Source: an uncultured Lachnospiraceae bacterium
Lineage (GTDB): Bacteria > Bacillota > Clostridia > Lachnospirales > Lachnospiraceae
DNA length: 64,000 nucleotides
Reading direction: 5' to 3'
NCBI GenBank assembly: GCA_947644545.1
Contig: CANRZW010000015.1
Span: forward strand, 19,242 to 83,241
Below, one piece after another: positions 38,213 to 46,244 of the stretch; position 1 is the first letter of the stretch; every line of letters begins with the position of its first letter. The position numbers and the translations under genes are program-made. The notes beneath the pieces are model-generated. The model did no database searches. It was given only the letters and a program-made list of their open reading frames with translations, and was not told the DNA's origin.

Positions 38213-38851
38213 ATGAAGACGATAGCAGAACGGTTTCATGAATATGGAGTAGTGCCGGTGGTGGTTTTAGAGGAAGCGAAAGATGCGCTGCCGTTGGCAA
38301 AAGCGCTTGTGGAGGGTGGTCTGCCCTGTGCGGAAGTGACATTCCGCACGGAGGCGGCGGAGGAATCCATCCGTCTGATGAGTGAGGCGTATCCGGAGAT
38401 GTTAGTCGGAGCAGGAACGGTTCTGACGACCCGGCAGGTGGACCGCGCGGCAGCCGCAGGAGCGAAGTTTATCGTAAGTCCCGGTTTTGATCCGGAGATT
38501 GTGGACTATTGTCTGGAGAAAAAGATTCCGGTATTCCCGGGATGTATCACGCCTTCCGAGGTGGCGCAGGCAGTGAAGCGCGGTCTGCAGGTGGTGAAGT
38601 TCTTCCCGGCGGAGCAGGCCGGCGGTGTGGCGATGATCAAGGCGATGGCGGCGCCCTATACGATGGTGAAGTTCATGCCCACAGGCGGCATCAGTGCAAA
38701 GAACCTGAAAGATTATCTTAGTTTCGGCAAGATCCTGTGCTGCGGCGGCAGCTGGATGGTGAAGGGGGATATGATACGAAACGGCGAATTTGATAAGATC
38801 CGGGAACTGACGAAGGAAGCCGTGGAGCTGGCGGCATCGATCCGCGGATAG
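38213..38851 (+). CDS. eda: Bifunctional KHG/KDPG aldolase
   Basis: 'GAGTVLTTRQVDRAAAAGAKFIVSPGFDPEIV', 'KFFPAEQAGG', 'FMPTGGIS'. Confidence 0.93.
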   Translation: MKTIAERFHEYGVVPVVVLEEAKDALPLAKALVEGGLPCAEVTFRTEAAEESIRLMSEAYPEMLVGAGTVLTTRQVDRAAAAGAKFIVSPGFDPEIVDYCLEKKIPVFPGCITPSEVAQAVKRGLQVVKFFPAEQAGGVAMIKAMAAPYTMVKFMPTGGISAKNLKDYLSFGKILCCGGSWMVKGDMIRNGEFDKIRELTKEAVELAASIRG

Positions 38852-38882
38852 CAGGAGGCTGACAGGTAAGCAGGCGGATGCG

Positions 38883-38992
38883 GCGGTATATGGCCGGGAT
38901 AAGGCACATAGTTGGTAAAGGACGCATGGCCGGTAAGTGGCACATAGCCAGGAATGGGTATATAGCCGGTAAAGGGCGCACGGTTGATCAGA
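38883..38992. repeat. Degenerate 18-bp tandem repeat, about six units
   Basis: Units such as GGACGCATGGCCGGTAAG, TGGCACATAGCCAGGAAT, GGGTATATAGCCGGTAAA in the eda-kdgK gap. Confidence 0.7.
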
Positions 38993-38993
38993 T

Positions 38994-40109
38994 ATGGAAA
39001 AGGAGAACAAGATGGAACTGAATTTGAGACCAGAAAAGGAATGCAGATATGATGCGGTGTCGTTGGGTGAGGTAATGCTGCGGCTGGATCCGGGCGAGGG
39101 ACGGATTCGGACTGCCAGAAGCTTCCGGGCCTGGGAGGGCGGCGGAGAATACAATGTTGTCCGGGGACTGCGCAGATGCTTCGGATTAAAAACGGGTGTT
39201 ATTACAGCTTTTGCGGATAATGAGGTCGGAATGTTAATGGAAGACTTTATTCTGCAGGGCGGCGTGGATACTTCACTGATCAAGTGGATGAAGACGGACG
39301 GGATCGGCAGGACCTGCCGGAACGGATTGAATTTTACAGAACGCGGCTTTGGCATCCGCGGGGCGGTAGGGTGCTCTGACCGTGCGAATACGGCGATCTC
39401 CAAGGCGACACCGGAGGATTTTGATTTTGAATATATCTTCGGAGAGCTGGGGGTGCGCTGGCTGCATACGGGCGGTATCTATGCGGCGCTGTCCGAGCAG
39501 TCCTGTGAGACGGTACTGGCTGCGATCAAGACAGCCAAGAAATACGGAACCGTGATTTCTTATGACCTGAATTACCGGCCTTCCATGTGGAGCGCGATCG
39601 GTGGTCTTGCCAAGGCGCAGGAGGTCAATAAGGAGATTGCGAAGTATGTGGATGTGATGATCGGCAATGAGGAAGATTTCACGGCCTGTCTCGGATTCGA
39701 GATCGAAGGAAACGATGAGAACCTCAAGGAACTGAATCTGGACGGTTATAAGAAGATGATCAATCATGCGGCGCAGGTTTATCCGAATTTCAAGGTGGTT
39801 GCCACTACGCTGCGCGAGGTAAAGACGGCTACGGTGAACGACTGGAGCGCCATCTGCTGGGCGGACGGTGAGATCTACAAGGCGAAGGACTACAAGGGAC
39901 TGGAGATCATGGACCGTGTGGGCGGCGGAGATTCCTTTGCGTCCGGTCTGATCTATGGTCTGATGACCACGGGAGACGCGGAACTGGCGGTCAACTATGG
40001 TGCGGCGCATGGCGCACTGGCCATGACGACGCCGGGTGATACCACGATGGCCAGCCGGAAGGAAGTAGAGGCGATCATGGGCGGCGCAGGCGCACGTGTG
40101 CAGAGATAA
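38994..40109 (+). CDS. kdgK: PfkB-family sugar kinase (2-keto-3-deoxygluconate kinase-like)
   Basis: 'SYDLNYRPSMW', 'DRVGGGDSFASGLIYGL'; operon with eda. Confidence 0.85.
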   Translation: MEKENKMELNLRPEKECRYDAVSLGEVMLRLDPGEGRIRTARSFRAWEGGGEYNVVRGLRRCFGLKTGVITAFADNEVGMLMEDFILQGGVDTSLIKWMKTDGIGRTCRNGLNFTERGFGIRGAVGCSDRANTAISKATPEDFDFEYIFGELGVRWLHTGGIYAALSEQSCETVLAAIKTAKKYGTVISYDLNYRPSMWSAIGGLAKAQEVNKEIAKYVDVMIGNEEDFTACLGFEIEGNDENLKELNLDGYKKMINHAAQVYPNFKVVATTLREVKTATVNDWSAICWADGEIYKAKDYKGLEIMDRVGGGDSFASGLIYGLMTTGDAELAVNYGAAHGALAMTTPGDTTMASRKEVEAIMGGAGARVQR

Positions 40110-40160
40110 CAAGTGTTCTGTGTTCCTGAAAAAGCGATAGGAAGTGAAAGTGACAGATAT

Positions 40161-40232
40161 AATAGTGGAAACATAAACGGCGGGCACTGTCTTGGAAGAT
40201 AATGGGACAGTGCCCGTTGTGATTGTGGACTG
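40161..40232. repeat. Structured repeat copy A (72 bp)
   Basis: About 90% identical by eye to 44691-44762; GGGCACTGTC...GACAGTGCCC stem. Confidence 0.9.
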
Positions 40233-40247
40233 TGGCGGGTGATCGTG

Positions 40248-40361
40248 ATTCCCTCATGTTTTTGCGAGATGACGATTTTATTCCCACATATTTTTTGTGT
40301 TTATATTAATATAATTCCCTCATTTTTTGTGAATTCTATTGAGGAATTCCCTCATTTTTTT
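40248..40361. repeat. Four-copy array of ATTCCC(T/A)CATnTTTTT at 32-34 bp spacing
   Basis: Copies at 40248, 40280, 40314, 40346. Confidence 0.85.
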
Positions 40362-40432
40362 GTATTACCTTGTATTTTTCGAGAAAATGGCATATACTGA
40401 TAAGGGGAAAAGAAGAAAGAGTGAGGGCGGTC

Positions 40433-41767
40433 ATGGTTTATTTGAAACGAAAAATAGATACATTTCTGATGAAGTGGAAGAACGATCCGATGAGGAAGCC
40501 GTTGGTGGTCAAGGGGCCGCGGCAGGTCGGGAAGACGGAGTCTATCAGAAGATTCGGGGAGCAGAACTATGAGTGCATGGTAGAGATCAACTTTGTGGAA
40601 GAACCGAAGTACAGGATGATCACGGCTGACGGCTACAGGACGGCGGATCTGATCCGAAATATTTCTCGCATGGATCCGACGAAGAAATTTATAGAAGGGA
40701 AAACGCTGCTCTTTTTTGATGAACTGCAGGAGTTTCCGGAGATTGTTACGGCGCTCAAATTTTTTGCACAGGACGGAAGATTTGATGTTATATGCAGTGG
40801 TTCCTTGTTGGGTATCCATTATGGAAGGATAGAGAGTAACAGTGTGGGATATAAGACGGATTATACTATGTACTCTCTTGATTTCGAGGAATTTCTGTGG
40901 GCGAAAGGGTATGAAGAGAGTATTGCGGACGAGCTTCTGGATTATATGTGGGAGGAAAAGCCGTTTAGCGAGGTGCAGATGTCCGTCTACAGCGGTCATT
41001 TTCTGGATTATTGTATTCTGGGCGGGATGCCAGCCGTGGTCAGAGAGTATATCATAAAGGACAGCTTTGAGGGGTCGCTGGCGATCCAGAGACAGCTTCT
41101 GACGGATTACGAGGAGGATGTGCGCAAGTATGCGCAAGGAGTGGATCAGACGAGGATCCTCAATGTGTTCCGGCAGATTCCGGTGCAGCTTTCGAAGGAT
41201 AATAAGAAGTTCCAGATCTCGAAAGTGGTGTCCGGCGCCAGGTTTAAGGATTACCGGGGCTGTATCGAGTGGCTGGCAGATGCGGGAATCATCAATGTCT
41301 GTTACTGTATGCATTTTCCGGAGCTTCCGCTGAAAGGAAATTTTGACGAGACGAAGTACAAGATCTATTTTTCGGACAGCGGACTGCTTGTGGCCATGCT
41401 GGATGAGGAAGCTCAGGAGGATTTGCGGGCGAACCGGAATCTGGGTGTCTACAAAGGGGCGCTGTATGAGAATATAGTTGGTGAAGCGCTGGTGAAAAGC
41501 GGATATGGGCTTTACTATTATAAGCGCGAGGATTCTACGCTGGAGGAAGACTTCTTCGTCCGGACGGCAAAAGAACTGATCCCTGTGGAGGTGAAGGCCA
41601 CGAACGGCCGGGCGAAGTCATTGCGGACGCTGATCAGAGGAGAGAAGTATGAGGACATCCGTTACGGGATAAAGTTTACGGGTGGAAATGTGGGGTATGA
41701 TGATCAGATTTATACCTTTCCGTACTTCTGTGCGTTTCTGTTGAAGCGGTATCTGAAAGGCAGGTAA
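40433..41767 (+). CDS. AAA-family ATPase with DUF4143-type C-terminal domain
   Basis: 'VVKGPRQVGKTESIRRFGEQNY', 'LLFFDELQEFPEIVTALKFF', 'ICSGSLLGI', 'VYKGALYENIVGEALVKSGYGLYYYKR'. Confidence 0.9.
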   Translation: MVYLKRKIDTFLMKWKNDPMRKPLVVKGPRQVGKTESIRRFGEQNYECMVEINFVEEPKYRMITADGYRTADLIRNISRMDPTKKFIEGKTLLFFDELQEFPEIVTALKFFAQDGRFDVICSGSLLGIHYGRIESNSVGYKTDYTMYSLDFEEFLWAKGYEESIADELLDYMWEEKPFSEVQMSVYSGHFLDYCILGGMPAVVREYIIKDSFEGSLAIQRQLLTDYEEDVRKYAQGVDQTRILNVFRQIPVQLSKDNKKFQISKVVSGARFKDYRGCIEWLADAGIINVCYCMHFPELPLKGNFDETKYKIYFSDSGLLVAMLDEEAQEDLRANRNLGVYKGALYENIVGEALVKSGYGLYYYKREDSTLEEDFFVRTAKELIPVEVKATNGRAKSLRTLIRGEKYEDIRYGIKFTGGNVGYDDQIYTFPYFCAFLLKRYLKGR

Positions 41768-41779
41768 GACTGATGTTAG

Positions 41780-41884
41780 GAAGCAAGGCATAATGCACTG
41801 AAAAAGGTTAATGAAGAGTTGATCCAGATGTACTGGAGAAACAAGTTGAACGATAAAGATGCAGAATCAGAAATCTCACATTAG
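41780..41884 (+). pseudogene. DUF1016/YhcG-like N-terminal remnant
   Basis: Frame reads EARHNALKKVNEELIQMYWRNKLNDKDAESEISH*. Confidence 0.6.
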
Positions 41885-42025
41885 GATTTTGGAAGAGAGG
41901 CAGCCAAAAGCTCCCCAATTTATTGTGTTCTGTAGAAAAGCATTATTGGAAGAGGAGGAAAGCCGGGGCAGCAGACCTTCTGGAGATTATGAAGCAGCGG
42001 AAGCCTGGGAAGGTATAAGGATTTA

Positions 42026-42062
42026 AACACACTTAAGCACAGCTTTAGGTGTGTTTTTCTTT
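42026..42062 (+). terminator. Terminator-like hairpin
   Basis: AAACACAC...GTGTGTTTTTCTTT. Confidence 0.55.
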
Positions 42063-42273
42063 AAATATTTCTGTTTCAGTATTTTTGCATGCAAAGATTA
42101 GCCCGGAACCAATATCCCAAAAGAGATATATTTTGATATATAGACAAAAAATATACAGCGGTACAGAAGCAGTTTCAATAAATTCAAGACAGTAACGATC
42201 AACAATCAAACCCGGAAGGGAGTGCTGAAAACTCTCCTGCCAGGATTTTCAATACCCGTCAAAAAAATTGCCG

Positions 42274-42299
42274 GGAACCTTTTTGGCCCCTGGGTGGTC
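42274..42299 (+). promoter_or_regulatory. Putative ECF-type sigma promoter
   Basis: GGAACC-16 nt-GGTC in 'CCGGGAACCTTTTTGGCCCCTGGGTGGTCATAATA'. Confidence 0.5.
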
Positions 42300-42370
42300 A
42301 TAATATACAGAAGCCGGTAAAATTAACGTTGATGTTATATTCTGCAGAATAAGGTCCGGTGGATCACAAG

Positions 42371-42524
42371 ATTGAATAAATTCTCTGATGAGCAATTTAT
42401 TCAATCAAGAATTTGTGCCGAAGCGTCACAAATTCTGTTGATCGCAGAACAGAATCGGAGTATTCCTTCGGAAAACTCCTAAATTCTGCTCGCGGCCTCA
42501 GCGTAAAACGCTTCGGAATAGAGG
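42371..42524 (+). repeat. Array of four consecutive hairpins upstream of sigma gene
   Basis: 12-bp, 10-bp, bulged 9-bp (with outer CAGAAT/ATTCTG) and 5-bp (with outer CCTC/GAGG) stems. Confidence 0.85.
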
Positions 42525-42558
42525 AAAAATCCAAAACCAGAAAGGGGGAGACAGGCCA

Positions 42559-43023
42559 ATGAAGGAGGAAGTGTTTGAGCAGCGGATCCGGGAATACACA
42601 CCGAATATGTACAGGCTTGCCTACGGTATTTTACAAAACCATGAGGACGCACAGGATGCCGTGGGCGAGACAGTACTGAGAGCCTTTGAAAAAATACATA
42701 CGTTGCGCCGTCCCGAATGCTTCCGGGCGTGGCTGATGCAGATTACGGCAAATGAGGCGAAAAAAATCTATGTCGGAAACAAGCGGAGGATTCCGCAGGA
42801 GAATATGGAAGAGCTCATGCCGGCCTTCCGGGACGATTATCACGAGCTTTGGGATGTGGTGATGGGATTGGAAATGGTTTACCGGGAGGCGATTCTGCTC
42901 TATTTCTATGAGAGTCTTTCCATCCGGGAGATCGCAAAGGCGCTTCATGTTCCGGAAGGTACGGTAAAATCCCGGCTTTCCAGAGGAAAGAGTCTGCTGC
43001 GTGAGAAGCTGTCGGATATATGA
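42559..43023 (+). CDS. RNA polymerase sigma-70 family (ECF-type) sigma factor
   Basis: 'EDAQDAVGETVLRAFEKIHTLRRPECFRAWLMQITANEAKKI', region 4 'YFYESLSIREIAKALHVPEGTVKSRLSRGKSLLREKL'. Confidence 0.92.
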   Translation: MKEEVFEQRIREYTPNMYRLAYGILQNHEDAQDAVGETVLRAFEKIHTLRRPECFRAWLMQITANEAKKIYVGNKRRIPQENMEELMPAFRDDYHELWDVVMGLEMVYREAILLYFYESLSIREIAKALHVPEGTVKSRLSRGKSLLREKLSDI

Positions 43024-43065
43024 TGTATGTAGAAGGTTTTTGATGCAAAAGGAGGTTCGGACCAT

Positions 43066-44655
43066 ATGAAAAATAAAGCAGATCAGTTGGAGCGGGATTT
43101 ATTCCGCATGGCAGAGCGGGAGCAAATGATACTGCCGGAGACAGTAGATAAAGTGGTTGATGATAAGCTTTCCCAAATACACAGGTCAAAGTCCAGGGGC
43201 AGAATGACGTGGAAAAGGGCGGTGATTCTGGCGGCGGCGCTTGTGGCTATGTGTTCCCTGACCGTGACGGCAGCGGTGGGAGCCCTGCAGCGGCGTATGG
43301 AAGCCATGAACGAACGGGAGATGGAGGACTATTTTGTACAGATTTATACCAGCAGGCTGGGAGCGGATAATTACAGCCGTCCGCTGACAGACACGGAGCA
43401 GGAGCGCATGGGCAGTCTGCGCACCTCCTATGAGGAGGAAGCGGTATTTCCCGAAAAGATCCTGACCATGATTTCCTCCCCGGACGAATATAAGGGAAAA
43501 GGCGTGGCCTTTTACAAGGATACGTCCACCTTTTTTCTTCCGGAAGAGACCATGAGCGACGAGGAGCTTCTCGAGGTGATTGATTTCGTGTATAAGCGGG
43601 ATTACAGTCTGCAGGCCATGAATCAGAAGATTGAGGAGGGAGAAATTCCCTTCCCGGAACAGCAGATTGCGAAGGAGGAAGCGGCAGGGGAGGAAGAGAC
43701 GGCGAAGGGTAAGGATACGCTCCAAAATCCAGGGCAGGAGCTGACGATTCCCTATACGGGAGATCTGGAATTTCAGTATATTGCGTCGGGGCAGGACTGT
43801 ATTTTCCTGGCAGGAGAGAGCAGTATCCACAGGATGGAGATCGGAAGCAGTGACTCCGAGCCGTTCTTTGACGACTTTGAAACGGAAACCTATGTAAACG
43901 CAATGTACGAGGATAAAAAGGGAAATCTTTATCTGGGCCTGTATGCGCGCATGGATGACGGTGATGACAACGCTTACAGCGGGATAACGGTAGGGGGAGT
44001 GCGCTACAAGACATGGCTCTGGATTCTGAATGCGGACAGGGAGATACTCCGGAAGGTGGACATTTCCTTCCTGCTGGAACAGGAATATGGAGTGCAGTGC
44101 CGTATGATAACGAGAATTGTTGTGGATGAGCAGGGCTATGTCTATGTCCGGGCGGCATTTTTGGGGGATGTGCTTCTCCTTATCCTGGATGAACAGGGGA
44201 ATTATATCAGGAGCGTTACCTCCAAGGAATTTAATTGCCATGACCTGGGCGGGCTCGGAATCGGAAAGGACGGCAGGGTCTATACCCAGATACAGACGAA
44301 GGACCGCATGGGGATCGCCTCCGTTGATCCGGAAAAAGGCGCTCTGGATGAAATCTATATGGACATCGTGCCGGCGGGAACGATCATGCTGGATATCGTT
44401 GCAGCGGGGGCTGACACGGATTTTGTGTTCTGGGGATATGACGGTATCTTCACCTATAATCTGGGAGAAGACAAGGCAGTCAATGTATTGCCCGCCTATG
44501 AGGCACCCTGTAACTGGGAAGGCGTGATGCATTGCGCCCTTCCCGACGGCAGAATCGTGTTTGCGGACTGTTCGCAGTACCGCAATGAAGGGGGCAAAAT
44601 GAAAAGAGTTCCGGAGAACATCACTTTTTACTACAAATCCACTTTAACCGATTAG
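43066..44655 (+). CDS. Transmembrane anti-sigma-like protein with extracytoplasmic propeller-like domain
   Basis: Cytosolic N-term, single TM 'AVILAAALVAMCSLTVTAAVGAL', repeated 'D..G.VYV' strand motifs; cotranscribed with sigma gene. Confidence 0.6.
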   Translation: MKNKADQLERDLFRMAEREQMILPETVDKVVDDKLSQIHRSKSRGRMTWKRAVILAAALVAMCSLTVTAAVGALQRRMEAMNEREMEDYFVQIYTSRLGADNYSRPLTDTEQERMGSLRTSYEEEAVFPEKILTMISSPDEYKGKGVAFYKDTSTFFLPEETMSDEELLEVIDFVYKRDYSLQAMNQKIEEGEIPFPEQQIAKEEAAGEEETAKGKDTLQNPGQELTIPYTGDLEFQYIASGQDCIFLAGESSIHRMEIGSSDSEPFFDDFETETYVNAMYEDKKGNLYLGLYARMDDGDDNAYSGITVGGVRYKTWLWILNADREILRKVDISFLLEQEYGVQCRMITRIVVDEQGYVYVRAAFLGDVLLLILDEQGNYIRSVTSKEFNCHDLGGLGIGKDGRVYTQIQTKDRMGIASVDPEKGALDEIYMDIVPAGTIMLDIVAAGADTDFVFWGYDGIFTYNLGEDKAVNVLPAYEAPCNWEGVMHCALPDGRIVFADCSQYRNEGGKMKRVPENITFYYKSTLTD

Positions 44656-44690
44656 GATCTCTTGTAAACAACAGATATAATAACAGGTGT

Positions 44691-44762
44691 AATAGTGGAA
44701 ACATAAGCGGCAGGCACTGTCTTGGAAAGTAACAGGACAGTGCCTGTTGTGATTGTGGACTG
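44691..44762. repeat. Structured repeat copy B (72 bp)
   Basis: Pairs with 40161-40232; AGGCACTGTC...GACAGTGCCT stem (compensatory change). Confidence 0.9.
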
Positions 44763-44938
44763 CGTTGGCCGGATCTAAGATAAGGGCGGATCGTTACAGG
44801 AAAGGGCTACAGGAAGGGGTTACAGGAAGAGGTTTCAGAAATGAGACTTCTTTTTTGTGTATTTTTAATGAAAACCCGGTCCGGATTTTGGTGCAAGTGA
44901 TGAAAGTACAGGATTTAGTGAAAATCTCTTGACAAATT

Positions 44939-44967
44939 GGAGGTCAGAAAATAAAATTAGATACATA
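44939..44967 (+). promoter_or_regulatory. Putative sigma-A promoter
   Basis: TTGACA-17 nt-TAAAAT. Confidence 0.7.
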
Positions 44968-45098
44968 ATAAAACTATTTAATAAAGTAATAAATAAAGTA
45001 GAAATCGAAAAAGGGGGCAGAGAAAAAATTCAGGAAGAGATGGATTGATACAGCGGAATAGCAATAGATAAATGCAAAGAAAAATGGAGGAGACAGTC

Positions 45099-46148
45099 AT
45101 GGAAGGAAAAATGAAAGTAGCGGTAATGCTGGGGATTGGCAAGATGGGATTTGAGGAAAGGGATATCCCGAAAGCAAAAGACAATGAGGTGCTTGTCAAG
45201 TTGGAATATGTGGGAATCTGCGGCAGTGACCTGCATTATTACGAGACGGGGGCGATTGGTGACTATGTGGTAAAGCCGCCCTTTGTACTTGGCCATGAAC
45301 CGGGTGGAACGGTTGTGGAAGTAGGAAAGGATGTGAAGCATCTGAAAGTCGGTGACAGGGTTGCACTGGAACCGGGTAAGACATGCGGCCACTGTGAATT
45401 CTGTAAAACAGGGAATTACAATCTGTGCCCGGACGTGGTGTTTTTCGCAACGCCGCCGGTGGACGGGGTATTTCAGGAATATGTGGCTCACGAAGCGGAT
45501 CTTTGCTTTAAGCTGCCGGATCATGTAAGCACCATGGAGGGTGCATTGATTGAGCCTCTGGCAGTGGGTTTCCATGCAGCAATGCAGGGCGGCGCAAGAG
45601 CAGGACAGACAGCGGTTGTCATGGGGGCAGGCTGTATCGGTCTGGTGACAATGATGGCATTAAAGGCAATGGGCGTGTCAAAGGTATACGTGGTGGATAT
45701 CATGGAAAAACGGCTCCGGAAAGCGTTGGAGCTGGGGGCAGACGGGGTAATTGACGCCAGCCGTACAGATGCAGTGGAAGAAGTGAAGAAACTGACGGAG
45801 GGCAGAGGATGCGACCTGGCAATAGAAACGGCAGGCACACAGGTGACAACGGTACAGACGATACATATGACGAAGAAGGGTGCAACAATCGTGCTGGTGG
45901 GATACAGCAAGAGTGGGGAAATGACGCTGCCTGTGAGCCTTGCGCTGGATAAGGAACTGACCTTCAAGACGGTGTTCCGTTACCGCCATATCTATCCCAT
46001 GGCGATTGAGGCTGTTGCGGCAGGGAAGGTAAACCTGAAAGGCATTGTGACGGATGTCTTCGGGCTTGATGAGGCACAGAAAGCCATGGACTATAGCGTG
46101 AACAATAAAGCGGATATTGTGAAAGCAGTGATACGCATTGCGGAGTAG
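45099..46148 (+). CDS. Zinc-dependent medium-chain alcohol dehydrogenase (sorbitol/xylitol dehydrogenase-like)
   Basis: '[13 protein letters not shown]', '[15 protein letters not shown]', '[17 protein letters not shown]'. Confidence 0.9.
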   Translation: MEGKMKVAVMLGIGKMGFEERDIPKAKDNEVLVKLEYVGICGSDLHYYETGAIGDYVVKPPFVLGHEPGGTVVEVGKDVKHLKVGDRVALEPGKTCGHCEFCKTGNYNLCPDVVFFATPPVDGVFQEYVAHEADLCFKLPDHVSTMEGALIEPLAVGFHAAMQGGARAGQTAVVMGAGCIGLVTMMALKAMGVSKVYVVDIMEKRLRKALELGADGVIDASRTDAVEEVKKLTEGRGCDLAIETAGTQVTTVQTIHMTKKGATIVLVGYSKSGEMTLPVSLALDKELTFKTVFRYRHIYPMAIEAVAAGKVNLKGIVTDVFGLDEAQKAMDYSVNNKADIVKAVIRIAE

Positions 46149-46167
46149 TTGGTGTGAGATAGACGAA

Positions 46168-46204
46168 ACCCTGGAAACTGCGTACCGGATCGTTTCCAGG
46201 GTAT
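46168..46204 (+). terminator. Intercistronic hairpin
   Basis: ACCCTGGAAAC-13 nt-GTTTCCAGGGT perfect 11-bp stem, no long T-tract. Confidence 0.6.
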
Positions 46205-46244
46205 CTGTATGAGGGTTTGGAATCAACAGGTAAGGAGGATTGTA

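Noticed and set aside
36963-38342. 459-aa minus-strand ORF opposite the IlvD/Edd gene
   Set aside because: Shadow ORF of a GC-rich, strongly biased plus-strand gene; no recognisable domain. The same applies to 2370-3365, 8591-9592, 43186-44532, 54113-55120 and similar antisense ORFs.
38718-38981. Repetitive minus-strand ORF (LPAM repeats)
   Set aside because: Arises from the 18-bp tandem repeat plus antisense of eda; no RBS or domain support.
40248-40361. CRISPR-like repeat array
   Set aside because: Repeat core is only about 10 bp, spacers of about 22 bp are AT-rich, there is no cas gene, and only four copies.
40433-41884. Anti-phage defence island
   Set aside because: The DUF4143 ATPase is widespread without proven defence role and the DUF1016 piece is a fragment; no nuclease or effector partner is present.
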